The translations under genes were made by a program, and so were the position numbers. DNA of 64,000 nucleotides, taken from assembly GCA_016903675.1 (NCBI GenBank), contig JADQBA010000011.1:50917-114916 (forward strand), read 5' to 3'. Below are positions 1-8,248 of this stretch, piece after piece; position 1 is the stretch's first letter; every line of letters begins with the position of its first letter. This stretch comes from Stigonema ocellatum SAG 48.90 = DSM 106950. GTDB taxonomy: Bacteria > Cyanobacteriota > Cyanobacteriia > Cyanobacteriales > Nostocaceae. The notes below the pieces were generated by a model. The model saw only the letters and a list, made by a program, of their open reading frames with translations. It did no database searches and was not told the DNA's origin.

Positions 1-684
1 CAGCTTCAAAACCTCATTAAGGAGGTGTGTCAGTATGCTGACCAAACTCCAGAACGGCAGAAAGCTCTCAATCGGCTCCTTATAGCCATACAGCAACTAC
101 GAGGCATCTATAAATCTTCTCACCAAGACTATCCCCAAGCTTTGAATAAAACTTGGGAATGGGTCAGCCGCAAAATTTGTCAGTTTGAACCCCGCAGCCC
201 TTCGCTGGAACAAAGCTTAGTTGTCTGGATTAATGGCTACCTCAAGTGGCGGATTCGAGATTTGGATGCTGAAGAAAATCAAAATGTTATCAGCCTAGAC
301 CAATCAATTATTAAGGATGATGTCTACGGAACAACTCTGCTTGACCTACTACCAGACCCTCAGTTCACATGTCTTTCTTTAGACTTGCTGGATATTAAAA
401 TTGCCCAAATTCAAGAAAAGAAGCACCAGCGTCTTGGTCAACGAGTGAGGCAACAGATTATACAAGATCAACAGGGGAAGCTAAAAGCTTGTCATCCGGG
501 AAAATATCCACAATGCCACTGTCAGTTATTGGCACAGCGCTTACTTTTGCAACAGCCGCAGGAGAAAATCGCTGACATTGCCAGAGAGTTTAACATTTAT
601 AACCAAACCCTTCACTCACACTGGAAGAGAAAGTGCCTTCCTCTACTGCAAGATATTGCGAGAAATTGCGGATACGAATCATGA
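1..684 (+). CDS. Sigma-70-like protein of a CHAT-associated module (5' partial)
   Basis: The frame is open from base 1 and the first start-like codon (GTG at 25) falls inside a continuous helical stretch, so the true start is probably left of the window. The protein has a region-2-like helical part (around KTWEWVSRKICQF and INGYLKWRIRDLD), a SLDQSI linker typical of cyanobacterial sigma-like proteins, and a C-terminal helix-turn-helix (EKIADIAREFNIYNQTLHSH). It resembles short sigma-70 family proteins found upstream of DUF1822 and CHAT genes in filamentous cyanobacteria. Its stop overlaps the next ATG (ATGA at 681-684), which implies translational coupling. Whether it works as a sigma factor or as an adaptor of the module cannot be told. 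Confidence 0.7.
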   Translation, partial: QLQNLIKEVCQYADQTPERQKALNRLLIAIQQLRGIYKSSHQDYPQALNKTWEWVSRKICQFEPRSPSLEQSLVVWINGYLKWRIRDLDAEENQNVISLDQSIIKDDVYGTTLLDLLPDPQFTCLSLDLLDIKIAQIQEKKHQRLGQRVRQQIIQDQQGKLKACHPGKYPQCHCQLLAQRLLLQQPQEKIADIAREFNIYNQTLHSHWKRKCLPLLQDIARNCGYES

Positions 685-1598
685 CAAGCAGACAAATCCA
701 ATCTATCAGGGTTCCTCTCGGTAAAGATGCCCATCACTGGGCACAGCAATTTGCTGCCGAACAAGATACACCCCAAAAGAGCAAACGTGTTTATCTGAAT
801 ACCCTAGCTGTGTACGCTGTGAACAGCTATCTTTCATGGCTAATGGTGGACACAGACCTTACTCAAGGCGACATCTGGCATCCTGGGTTAAGAGCGCTTT
901 TCGATGTGGCTGACCTCGTTCTCTCAAATATTGGAAAACTTGAATGTCGTCCGGTGCTACCGGGTGAAGTCGCTTTTGATTTACCGATGGATGTGGCTGA
1001 AGACCTGATTGGTTATGTGGCAGTTCAGTTTAATCAGCAATTAGATTCTGTAGAGTTATTGGGCTTTGCTCCTGCTATGACTGATGATGAGCCACCAGAT
1101 AAACTCCAACTGGCAGAACTGCAATCTTTAGAGACTCTCATCGATGCTATTCATAACTTTTCTCGTCAACTAGAGGAACCGCTTCTAGTCAACTTACGCC
1201 AATGGCTTGAGGGTGTTTTTAATGAAGATTGGCAACCTCCGAGATTGGTACTGACTCGTAACTTTAGATCCATAAGTGGCAGAACTAACTCTACTAGCCG
1301 ATCAAAAGTGATTAATTTAGCAGAGCATCTGTTAGTACTGGTAGTGCAACTGACACCGACAGATGGGGACACAGTGGATATTCGCCTCAGGCTGTGTCCG
1401 GATATTGATACCATTTATCTCCCAGAAAATTTGCACCTGATTGTCTTTGATGAAGCTGAAATCCCCTGCATGGAAGCACAAGCCACAAATGCTGCTAACT
1501 GGATAGAACTGGAGTTTAGTTGCGAGCTTGGGGAAAAGTTTAGTGTCAAAGTGATATTAGGAAGGGTGAGTCTTATTCAAAAATTTACTTTTCTTTAA
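681..1598 (+). CDS. DUF1822 family protein
   Basis: The start at ATG 681 overlaps the preceding TGA; upstream in-frame codons back to 633 lie inside the previous gene and are unlikely to be used. The N-terminus (IRVPLGKDAHHWAQQFAAEQ, then KRVYLNTLAVYAVNSYLSWL) is the recognisable part of the DUF1822 family, which in cyanobacteria sits between a sigma-like gene and a CHAT gene. The central part is acidic and leucine rich. The C-terminus is beta rich and may be shortened, since it ends soon after ELGEKFSVKVILGRV. No catalytic motif is visible. The function is unknown; the arrangement suggests it serves with the downstream CHAT protease. Confidence 0.72.
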   Translation: MTSRQIQSIRVPLGKDAHHWAQQFAAEQDTPQKSKRVYLNTLAVYAVNSYLSWLMVDTDLTQGDIWHPGLRALFDVADLVLSNIGKLECRPVLPGEVAFDLPMDVAEDLIGYVAVQFNQQLDSVELLGFAPAMTDDEPPDKLQLAELQSLETLIDAIHNFSRQLEEPLLVNLRQWLEGVFNEDWQPPRLVLTRNFRSISGRTNSTSRSKVINLAEHLLVLVVQLTPTDGDTVDIRLRLCPDIDTIYLPENLHLIVFDEAEIPCMEAQATNAANWIELEFSCELGEKFSVKVILGRVSLIQKFTFL

Positions 1599-1621
1599 GC
1601 ATCAAACCACAGGAGACGACA

Positions 1622-3760
1622 ATGGCCATCGTCAAACTTAAACTCAGGCACACATCGGAAGAAGGATTCCTGGCTATTCTTACGGCAACCAATCGAGGAT
1701 ATGAAACAGAAGGTTTTCTACCACCACTCTCATCAGAATTAAAATCATCTTTCAACCAATGGCAATCAGCCTATCGTCAAATTGAGGATGTCCGCTCATG
1801 TATTGCTGCCGAACCAGGAGTACGCCTGACACCAAAGAGTGTGACGATTCAGTCTAACCAGGAACAAGCCGAGGCAGTGAAAACCCACCTTAATCAATGG
1901 CTCAACTCTGGAGATAATGGATGGCAGCCAATTCGGAATGAGTTGATTGCGATCGCCCAGCAATTGCATCAGCCAGATGATGAAATTCGTCTGATTCTGG
2001 ATGCAAAAGATATCAGCTTGCGTCGTCTACCTTGGCAAGAGTGGGATCTTTTTGAGGAATACTATCCCCAAATGGAAATCGCCTTGAGTGTACCCAAAGG
2101 CACACAGCCTGGAAACTCAGTCCACATCCCCAGTAGTTCAACAGTCAGAATCTTAGTGGCTGTAGGTAGGAGTGACGATATTAATACTGAGGATGACCTG
2201 CGGGTCATTCAGCGCTTAAAAGAACTTGGGGCAGAGGTGGTGCCTTTGATGCAACCTGACCTGAAGAAATTGTGTGACGCCCTTTGGGATGAAAAGGGCT
2301 ACCACATCTTTATCTTTACAGGACACAGCGGCAGTCGAGAGGATGGACAAATTGGCTGGCTTGAAGTAAATGACCGAGAAAGTTTAAGTATTGAACAGTT
2401 TAAGGATGCCTTAAAAGAAGCCATTCAGAAAGGATTGCAGTTAGCGATTTTCAATTCCTGCGATGGGCTAGGGTTAGCCCACCAACTCGCTCATCTGCAT
2501 TTGCCACAGAGTATTGTTATGCGAGAACCCGTACCAGATCAGGTGGCTGTGGAGTTTTTAAAGCACTTTTTCCAAGAGTTTACTGGCAATAAATCTCTGT
2601 TTGCTTCCGTACAGAAAGCCCGCAAACGTCTGGAACATTTTCAGTCTCGCTATCCTGGTGCAATATGGTTACCTACCATTTGTATTGGTCCCAATGTGGA
2701 ACCGTTGACCTGGCAAGGACTTTGTAGGAAATCTTCTAAAAAACCGACAAACAAAAAGGCGTTAATGACTGGCTTGTTGTTGGGTTTATTTGTCGCTGGT
2801 TGTTGTGTGGTAATTTTACATGCTATCTCCACAAAGCTATCCCAGACCTCAACATTACCACAACCAGTATTAGTGCAACAACAAGACTTCAGTACCGTCC
2901 AGGTTCCTGCTGGAACTTTTTCATACGGCGGGAGTACAACTTGGGAACCAATTCGTAGTTTGGTAGAACCAAAAATTAAACAGAAATTTCCCCAATTTCA
3001 TTTTATCAACACTCCACATGCAACCCAAGCACGAGGTTCAGGAACGGGAATTGAAATGTTGTTAGACGATCAACTTTCGTTTTCCCTGTCTTCACGACCT
3101 CTCAAGGATATGGAATACAAAACAGCAGTTAATAGGGGATTTCATCTGCAAGAGGTTCCTGTAGCTATTGATGACATTGCGATAGCAGTTAACCCAAATC
3201 TCAACATCCCTGGTTTAACCATTGCCCAGTTGAAAGATATTTACACTGGCAAAATTACTAACTGGAAGGAGTTAGGAGGTCCCGATGTATCAATTATACC
3301 CTATTCCCGTCATCCCGAAGTGGGAGGCACTGTCGATTTTTTTAACCAAAATATTTTACAAGGTGAAGAGTTTGCCAATGTGCAATTTATCAAGACTACC
3401 ACTGAAGCCTTAAGAGAAGTAGCAAATAATCCTGGTGGTATTTACTACGCCTCTGCCCCTGAAGTCGTCGGACAATGTACTGTCAAACCCTTACCTATCG
3501 GTCATACATCTGATCAACTGGTTCCGCCCTATCAGCAGCCTTTCATTCCTCTTCGGGAGTGTCCGCAACGGCGTAACCTACTAAATACAGATGCTTTTAA
3601 AAATGGTCAATACCCAATTACCAGGCGATTATTTGTGATTGTTAAACAAAATGGTCAAAGCGATCAAAAAGCAGGAGTTGCCTACGCTAACTTATTGTTA
3701 ACAGATGAAGCACAAAAGTTAATTCAGAAAGCCGGGTTTATTCCCATACGCTCATTCTAG
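1622..3760 (+). CDS. CHAT-domain protease fused through one membrane segment to a PstS-like binding domain
   Basis: This 712-residue protein has three parts. An alpha/beta region is followed by a CHAT (caspase-HetF/TPR) domain at about residues 175-360, with the catalytic pair visible as His235 (IFTGHSG) and Cys280 (IFNSCDG). One hydrophobic segment lies at about 381-402 (LLLGLFVAGCCVVILHAI) after a lysine-rich stretch. Residues about 420-712 form a phosphate-ABC-type periplasmic binding domain (YGGSTTWEPI, ARGSGTGIEMLL, LKDIYTGKITNWKELGGPD, IPYSRHPEVGGTVDFF). The topology predicts a cytoplasmic protease and an outside ligand-binding domain. It starts 24 bp after the DUF1822 stop with a GGAG-type ribosome site. 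Signalling by ligand-controlled proteolysis is an inference. Confidence 0.82.
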   Translation: MAIVKLKLRHTSEEGFLAILTATNRGYETEGFLPPLSSELKSSFNQWQSAYRQIEDVRSCIAAEPGVRLTPKSVTIQSNQEQAEAVKTHLNQWLNSGDNGWQPIRNELIAIAQQLHQPDDEIRLILDAKDISLRRLPWQEWDLFEEYYPQMEIALSVPKGTQPGNSVHIPSSSTVRILVAVGRSDDINTEDDLRVIQRLKELGAEVVPLMQPDLKKLCDALWDEKGYHIFIFTGHSGSREDGQIGWLEVNDRESLSIEQFKDALKEAIQKGLQLAIFNSCDGLGLAHQLAHLHLPQSIVMREPVPDQVAVEFLKHFFQEFTGNKSLFASVQKARKRLEHFQSRYPGAIWLPTICIGPNVEPLTWQGLCRKSSKKPTNKKALMTGLLLGLFVAGCCVVILHAISTKLSQTSTLPQPVLVQQQDFSTVQVPAGTFSYGGSTTWEPIRSLVEPKIKQKFPQFHFINTPHATQARGSGTGIEMLLDDQLSFSLSSRPLKDMEYKTAVNRGFHLQEVPVAIDDIAIAVNPNLNIPGLTIAQLKDIYTGKITNWKELGGPDVSIIPYSRHPEVGGTVDFFNQNILQGEEFANVQFIKTTTEALREVANNPGGIYYASAPEVVGQCTVKPLPIGHTSDQLVPPYQQPFIPLRECPQRRNLLNTDAFKNGQYPITRRLFVIVKQNGQSDQKAGVAYANLLLTDEAQKLIQKAGFIPIRSF

Positions 3761-3787
3761 AGCAAAAACTTACACCATCATCTTTTT

Positions 3788-4227
3788 TATAGCGTTTTTC
3801 ATCTCTTGTGAAGTACAGATTTATCTGCGTTTATCTGCGCGGCAGTTCCTCATGGGGGTAACGAACATGACCCTTCTCCCAAGGGGAGAAGATCGCCAGT
3901 CGCCTGGGCGTGGGAAACCCCGTTCGCCCCCGAAGTTTGGATCGCTGTCTTGACAGCGATCCAACTTCTCTGTTGGCGTCTCCCCTTGGGATTCGTTTGG
4001 ATCGTCGGTGTGCCGAACGTAGTTCTGATGGTCGGAAGCCTCCGCTCACACTTCTCTGTGCTCCAACTTCTCTGTTGGCGTCTCCCCTTGGGATTCGTTT
4101 GCTGCTGTCGGGAAACCCTCCAAGCAACTTCTGTTGGCCGGAGAGCGCGCTTTCTCACCGGACTGCCTTGTTTATCTGCGGTTTCTTAACTCTTCGATGT
4201 ACCTCACTCTCATTGAAAACCGCTATA
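3788..4227. mobile_element. MITE-like element with imperfect terminal inverted repeats and internal direct repeat
   Basis: The left end reads TATAGCGTTTTTCAT and the right end is its near inverse (TTGAAAACCGCTATA); both ends continue with matching GTGAAGTAC / GTACCTCAC blocks. Inside, a 38-bp exact direct repeat occurs at 3961-3998 and 4063-4100, together with GATCGCTGTC palindromes. Both strands show open frames here, but they are repeat-derived and not protein-like. A similar end (AAAACTGCTATA) recurs near 58390. No transposase is present, so any movement would depend on an enzyme encoded elsewhere. Confidence 0.5.
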
Positions 4228-4315
4228 TTCTTTAATTCAAGAGATCACTACCAGCGTCTAAAAGTATACTGACTGTGCAATAATAGGGTAACAAGGTATA
4301 GTTGGAGGACTAGCT

Positions 4316-4555
4316 ATGACGTTGAAAGAATTAAAAAAAGGGAAAAATTCTTTAGCACCATTTTTGAAGCACATGGGGCAAACAGCAGAAGAACAATTGC
4401 AAAAGAATCAATCTGCGATGAACCTTTTAAAAGAGTGGATAGAAGAAGAAGTTTCGCAAGAGGAGTTCAAAAACAGAGAAATATTTTTTGACTCATTCAA
4501 AGAAATTATTGATAGTGAAAGACTTCCTGATCATAAGCTTTATTCCAAGGAATGA
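4316..4555 (+). CDS. Small antitoxin-like protein upstream of a VapC remnant
   Basis: This 79-residue, charged, helical protein (KKGKNSLAPFLKHMGQTAEE, then EEEVSQEEFKNREIFFDSF) has a good ribosome site (GGAGG about 7 bp before the ATG). Its TGA stop overlaps the ATG of the next frame (ATGA at 4552-4555). The next frame begins like a PIN-domain toxin, so this is best read as the antitoxin partner of a VapBC-type pair. No DNA-binding motif is obvious by eye. The gene itself looks intact, unlike the toxin. Confidence 0.6.
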   Translation: MTLKELKKGKNSLAPFLKHMGQTAEEQLQKNQSAMNLLKEWIEEEVSQEEFKNREIFFDSFKEIIDSERLPDHKLYSKE

Positions 4556-4632
4556 TTGTTTTCTTAGATGCAGGAATACTTGGTTTAGTCTCATCTTCAA
4601 GTAAGTTAGGACGGGAACACTGTACAAATTAA
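4552..4632 (+). pseudogene. Truncated PIN-domain (VapC-like) toxin start
   Basis: The frame opens with MIVFLDAGILGLVSSSSK, the usual first strand and first acidic residue (Asp6) of cyanobacterial VapC/PIN toxins. After about 20 codons it runs into unrelated sequence and stops at 4630-4632. The remaining acidic PIN residues are absent. Translation would be coupled to the antitoxin by the ATGA overlap. The 3' part has been lost; MITE-like repeats start about 70 bp downstream. Confidence 0.62.
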
Positions 4633-4704
4633 ACATTATGTGTATCAACGGATAATGGTCGTTTCAGACTTGTAGGGGCGCGGCGGCCTTGCGCCCTATA
4701 AGTC

Positions 4705-4852
4705 AGCCCTTTCAAGGTGCAAGTCGAAAAACTTAGATTTTCTTCGTGTCCTTCGCGTCTTCTCCCCTTGGGAGAAGGCGCGAAGAACACGAAGAAGAAA
4801 TGTCGAAAATTGGACGTAATTTTCCCAATTTTTTACCCGCCTTGAAAGGGCT
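4705..4852. mobile_element. MITE family B, copy 1 (148 bp)
   Basis: The ends are perfect 13-bp inverted repeats, AGCCCTTTCAAGG and CCTTGAAAGGGCT. The octamer CTATAAGT flanks the element at 4696-4703 and 4857-4864 and is a likely target-site duplication. The interior holds a CTTCGTG/CACGAAG palindrome around a CTCCCCTTGGGAG core. A second copy lies at 20260-20428. There is no coding capacity. Confidence 0.72.
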
Positions 4853-4867
4853 GGTTCTATAAGTATA

Positions 4868-4981
4868 TCGGCACAGAAAAACAGAACTATATGAATTTAT
4901 ATAAAGGCTCGTAGTTGCGCAAAGAGCGCCCTAGATATGAGCGCTCTTTGCGCAACTACAAACTTTATTTATTTGTGCCGA
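4868..4981. mobile_element. Small palindromic element with TCGGCACA ends
   Basis: Perfect 8-bp inverted ends, TCGGCACA (4868-4875) and TGTGCCGA (4974-4981), enclose a strong hairpin with 19-bp perfect arms (4911-4929 and 4941-4959) and an 11-base loop. The arms contain GTAGTTGCGC, a motif that recurs in a hairpin near 54074-54135. This is probably a non-autonomous element; the hairpin lacks a U-tract and so is not a typical terminator. Confidence 0.5.
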
Positions 4982-5040
4982 CCTACTTAACACAGGCCCT
5001 GCTAATTTCAGTCGTGGTTGAAATCTCCCTCTGAAAAATA

Positions 5041-5072
5041 ATTACGAATTACGAATTACGAATTACGAATTA
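5041..5072. repeat. ATTACGA heptanucleotide tandem repeat
   Basis: About four head-to-tail copies of ATTACGA lie just upstream of chlD. Similar AATTCGTAATTCG tracts occur near 15580, 36635 and 55735. Confidence 0.75.
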
Positions 5073-5114
5073 TTCGGTCAGGTTTTGCTATGCTAAAATC
5101 CTGGACTAGGAATA

Positions 5115-7295
5115 ATGTATAATATGCCTGCGCCTACTATCTCTCGTCTCAGTACTGCTTTTCCCCTGACTGCGGTAGTTGGTCAAGAAGCGATTAAGTT
5201 AGCCTTACTACTAGCAGCGGTAGATCCGGGGTTAGGGGGAGTGGCGATCGCAGGTCGTCGCGGCACGGCAAAATCTGTCATGGCTCGTGCCATCCATGCC
5301 CTTCTCCCACCAATTGAAGTTGTTAAAGGTTCCATCAGCAACTGCGACCCCAACCACCCAGAAGAATGGGATGATAAACTTTTAGCCCTTTTGGAGCAAG
5401 ATGCCCACCCCACTATCGAAACACAAATTATTCCCACACCCTTTGTACAAATTCCTTTGGGAGTGACCGAAGACCGACTCATAGGTTCTGTGGATGTGGA
5501 ACAGTCAGTAAGACAGGGGCAAACTGTTTTTCAGCCTGGGTTGCTCGCCCAAGCAAACCGAGGTGTTCTTTATGTGGATGAAATTAATTTATTAGAAGAC
5601 CAAATATCTAACCAGCTTTTAGCAGTACTATCTGACGGACGCAACCAGATTGAACGAGAGGGCATGAGTTTTCAGCATCAGAGCAAACCGCTGTTTATTG
5701 CTACCTATAACCCAGAAGAAGGGGGATTGCGAGAGCATTTTCTAGACAGAATTGCCATCTCCCTTTCTGCTGATGGTGTCCTTGGTTTAGATCAAAGGGT
5801 CGAAGCAGTAGAACATGCGATCGCCCATTCCCTTTCTCCCCAGGAATTTCTCCAGCAGTACAGCGAAGACATAGATGCCCTTAAAACCCAAATCATCCTA
5901 GCACGGGAATGGCTCAAAGAGGTTCACATCACCCACGAACAAATTGCCTACCTTGTGGACGAGTCAATTCGTGGTGGCGTGCAGGGACATCGCGCCGAAT
6001 TATTTGCCACGCGGGTTGCCAAAGCTGCTGCTGCTTTGGAGGGGCGGACACAAGTCAATGCTGAAGATTTACGGCACGCAGTGGAATTAGTCATTGTGCC
6101 ACGGGCAACTGTTGTGCAAACCCCACCACAAGAACCACCCCCACCACCACCACCACCACCACCCCAGAATCAAGAGGAACCAGAAGACGAATCGGATCAA
6201 GAACAACAGGATGAGGAAGAAAAGCCAGAACAACCAGAACAAGAACCTCCCAGTATTCCAGAAGAATTTATCTTTGATCCTGAGGGGGTAATTCTTGATC
6301 CTAGTGTGCTTTACTTTGCTCAGATGGCACAGCGGCAAGGAAAATCTGGCAGTCGCAGCTTAATCTTTTCCGAAGACCGGGGACGCTACGTTAAACCCAT
6401 GTTACCCAAAGGGAAAGTGCGACGCATTGCTGTAGATGCTACCCTCAGATCGGCTGCGCCGTATCAAAAAGCACGAAGGGAGAGGTATGAAAGTAGGGGA
6501 CAAGGGGGACAAGGGGGACAAGGGGGACAAGGGGGACAAGGGGGACAAGGGGGACAAGGAAGCTATTCTTCTCCTTCCTCTCCCTACTCCCTACTCCCCA
6601 CTCCCTACTCCCCACTCCCCATTCCCTACTCCCCTCCACAAAAGCGGGTGTTTGTAGAGCAAAGTGATATCCGCGCTAAGCGATTGGTTCGCAAAGCAGG
6701 GGCTTTGGTAGTATTTGTAGTAGATGCTTCTGGCTCGATGGCGCTGAATCGGATGCAGTCGGCTAAGGGTGCCGTAATGCAGTTTTTGACAGAAGCTTAT
6801 CAAAACCGCGACCAAGTGGCTTTGATTCCCTTTCGGGGGGAACAAGCAGAGGTGTTATTGCCCCCAACCCGTTCCATCGCTTTAGCGCGTAAGCGCTTGG
6901 AAACACTGCCCTGTGGCGGTGGTTCGCCCCTAGCCCATGGTTTAACCCAAGCTGTACGTGTGGGGTTGAATGCTGTTAGGAGTGGAGATATTGGGCAAGT
7001 GGTGATTGTAGCAATAACTGATGGACGGGGTAATATTCCTTTGGCACGTTCTTTGGGTGAACCGCTAGAACCAGACCAAAAGCCGGATATCAAAGCGGAA
7101 TTGTTAGAAATTGCCGCCAGAATACGTGCTTTAGGGATGCAATTGTTGGTGATTGATACTGAAAGTAAATTTGTTTCCACTGGGTTTGCTAAGGAGTTAG
7201 CAAAGACTTCTGGAGGCAAGTATTACCATTTGCCAAAAGCAACTGATAAAGCCATTGCTGCCATGACTAAAGGGGCGATCGCTGATTTAAAGTGA
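5115..7295 (+). CDS. chlD: Magnesium chelatase ATPase subunit D
   Basis: ChlD works with ChlI and ChlH to insert Mg2+ into protoporphyrin IX, the first committed step of chlorophyll synthesis. The order of domains fits: an AAA+ domain with a Walker A-like loop GRRGTAKS at residues 47-54, an acidic proline-rich linker (about 340-400), and a C-terminal integrin-I (vWA) domain with MIDAS residues DASGS near residue 537. ATG 5115 or ATG 5124 could be the start; the first is listed. Unusually, about 47 residues of Gly-Gln-Gly and Ser-Pro-Tyr repeats (roughly 461-507) sit between KARRER and KRVFVEQ, where the family normally has a short joint; they are encoded by intergenic-type repeats. The frame stays open, so the protein is probably functional. 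Confidence 0.93.
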   Translation: MYNMPAPTISRLSTAFPLTAVVGQEAIKLALLLAAVDPGLGGVAIAGRRGTAKSVMARAIHALLPPIEVVKGSISNCDPNHPEEWDDKLLALLEQDAHPTIETQIIPTPFVQIPLGVTEDRLIGSVDVEQSVRQGQTVFQPGLLAQANRGVLYVDEINLLEDQISNQLLAVLSDGRNQIEREGMSFQHQSKPLFIATYNPEEGGLREHFLDRIAISLSADGVLGLDQRVEAVEHAIAHSLSPQEFLQQYSEDIDALKTQIILAREWLKEVHITHEQIAYLVDESIRGGVQGHRAELFATRVAKAAAALEGRTQVNAEDLRHAVELVIVPRATVVQTPPQEPPPPPPPPPPQNQEEPEDESDQEQQDEEEKPEQPEQEPPSIPEEFIFDPEGVILDPSVLYFAQMAQRQGKSGSRSLIFSEDRGRYVKPMLPKGKVRRIAVDATLRSAAPYQKARRERYESRGQGGQGGQGGQGGQGGQGGQGSYSSPSSPYSLLPTPYSPLPIPYSPPQKRVFVEQSDIRAKRLVRKAGALVVFVVDASGSMALNRMQSAKGAVMQFLTEAYQNRDQVALIPFRGEQAEVLLPPTRSIALARKRLETLPCGGGSPLAHGLTQAVRVGLNAVRSGDIGQVVIVAITDGRGNIPLARSLGEPLEPDQKPDIKAELLEIAARIRALGMQLLVIDTESKFVSTGFAKELAKTSGGKYYHLPKATDKAIAAMTKGAIADLK
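6496..6637 (+). repeat. Repeat insertion inside chlD
   Basis: About seven copies of the 9-mer GGACAAGGG are followed by CCCTACTCCCC/CCCCACTCC heptamers. Nine-base units keep the frame, and the whole tract adds no stop. The same 9-mer occurs in inverse orientation between genes at 33062-33122, also next to heptamers. Confidence 0.85.
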
Positions 7296-7319
7296 GGAGT
7301 TTTAACTCCTAAGAAAGGG

Positions 7320-7468
7320 GTGTAGGGGTGTGAGGGTGTAGGGGTGTAGGGGGAAGAGGGGAAGAGGGGGAATGGTGGTGTTTCTTCCATTCATAACGGG
7401 CGGCGTCAGCCGCCCGTGGGGTGTTCCCCACTCCCCACTCCCCACTCCCCACTCCCCACTCCCCACTC
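7320..7468. repeat. STRR cluster and GGCGTCAGCCGCC hairpin between convergent chlD and sigma gene
   Basis: The stretch has GTGTAGGGG repeats, GAAGAGGGG repeats, a hairpin around GGCGGCGTCAGCCGCC, and six CCCCACT heptamers that end exactly at the stop codon of the sigma gene. The GAAGAGG-to-hairpin block is nearly repeated at 12160-12240. No gene is seen. Confidence 0.75.
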
Positions 7469-8248
7469 TCACGTTGCTACCGCCTGTGGTCTGAGGACAC
7501 ACATAAGGTCATTTACTCCTTTTTGCAAATACCGGGTTACGGTCATGGGGCTGGTGCCAATTTTTTTGGCAGCATCTTTGCGAGAAAGTTCCTTCAAGAA
7601 GACCATTTCAACTGCCATACGGGGTTTTTCTTCTAACATATTTATTGCCCCTTGAAGTTGTTGGCGTTCTTCTTCTTGTTGCTGGAAAGCAACTGAACGG
7701 GGACAAGGAAGCGCTTCACCTAAGGTTATTTGGCAATCAACGTAGTGAACTACAGTAGCATCTAAACTCAAAGGCATACGGTTTTGAGCAGCTAACTTGG
7801 TTTCTTGCCATTCTTGTAAAGATACTTGAAGAATTTTGGCAATTTCCGCATCCTTAGGAGGGCGACCCAAAGCAAGTGCCAATTCTTTGCGAACTTTTTG
7901 ACCCTCGTTATAAAGTTCTTGCCAACGACGGGGAATTTTTAATAGAGTACTGCGATCGCGCAGAAAGTGTAGCATTTCACCCCGAATGTAAGGTACAGCA
8001 AAGGAACTAAAAGCATATCCTTGGCTTGGGTCGAAACGTTCTATTGCCCTGATTAGGCCAAAATAACCAATTTGCTCCAAATCCTCATAAGGTTCATTAC
8101 ATTGATGGCTAAATTTATGAGCCATCTTCCGGACTAAGCCAGTGTGTAACTGGACAAGTTGATTACGCAGTTTAATAGAGGGATTCTGGTGGTACAAGTG
8201 CAATAATTCCATACCATCATACCGCACAGAGGACTGATTTGATGTCAT
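7469..8248 (-). CDS. Group 3 RNA polymerase sigma factor (SigF/SigJ type)
   Basis: This 259-residue sigma-70 family protein has the compact layout of the SigB/F/G group. Region 2 carries the conserved run YEDLEQIGYFGLIRAIERFD and AFSSFAVPYIRGEMLHFLRD. Region 3 includes IPRRWQEL and LGRPPKDAEIAKIL. Region 4 ends in a helix-turn-helix (LSRKDAAKKIGTSPMTVTRY). In cyanobacteria this group controls stress, motility or polysaccharide genes. The start is an ATG preceded by AAGGATTTT. The gene converges on chlD, and its stop directly abuts CCCCACT repeats. It cannot be assigned to SigF or SigJ with certainty. Confidence 0.88.
   Translation of the reverse strand: MTSNQSSVRYDGMELLHLYHQNPSIKLRNQLVQLHTGLVRKMAHKFSHQCNEPYEDLEQIGYFGLIRAIERFDPSQGYAFSSFAVPYIRGEMLHFLRDRSTLLKIPRRWQELYNEGQKVRKELALALGRPPKDAEIAKILQVSLQEWQETKLAAQNRMPLSLDATVVHYVDCQITLGEALPCPRSVAFQQQEEERQQLQGAINMLEEKPRMAVEMVFLKELSRKDAAKKIGTSPMTVTRYLQKGVNDLMCVLRPQAVAT

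Noticed and set aside
3831..4272. Open frames on both strands in the MITE-like stretch
   Set aside because: Low-complexity, duplicated by the internal 38-bp repeat, and mutually overlapping; no protein motif.
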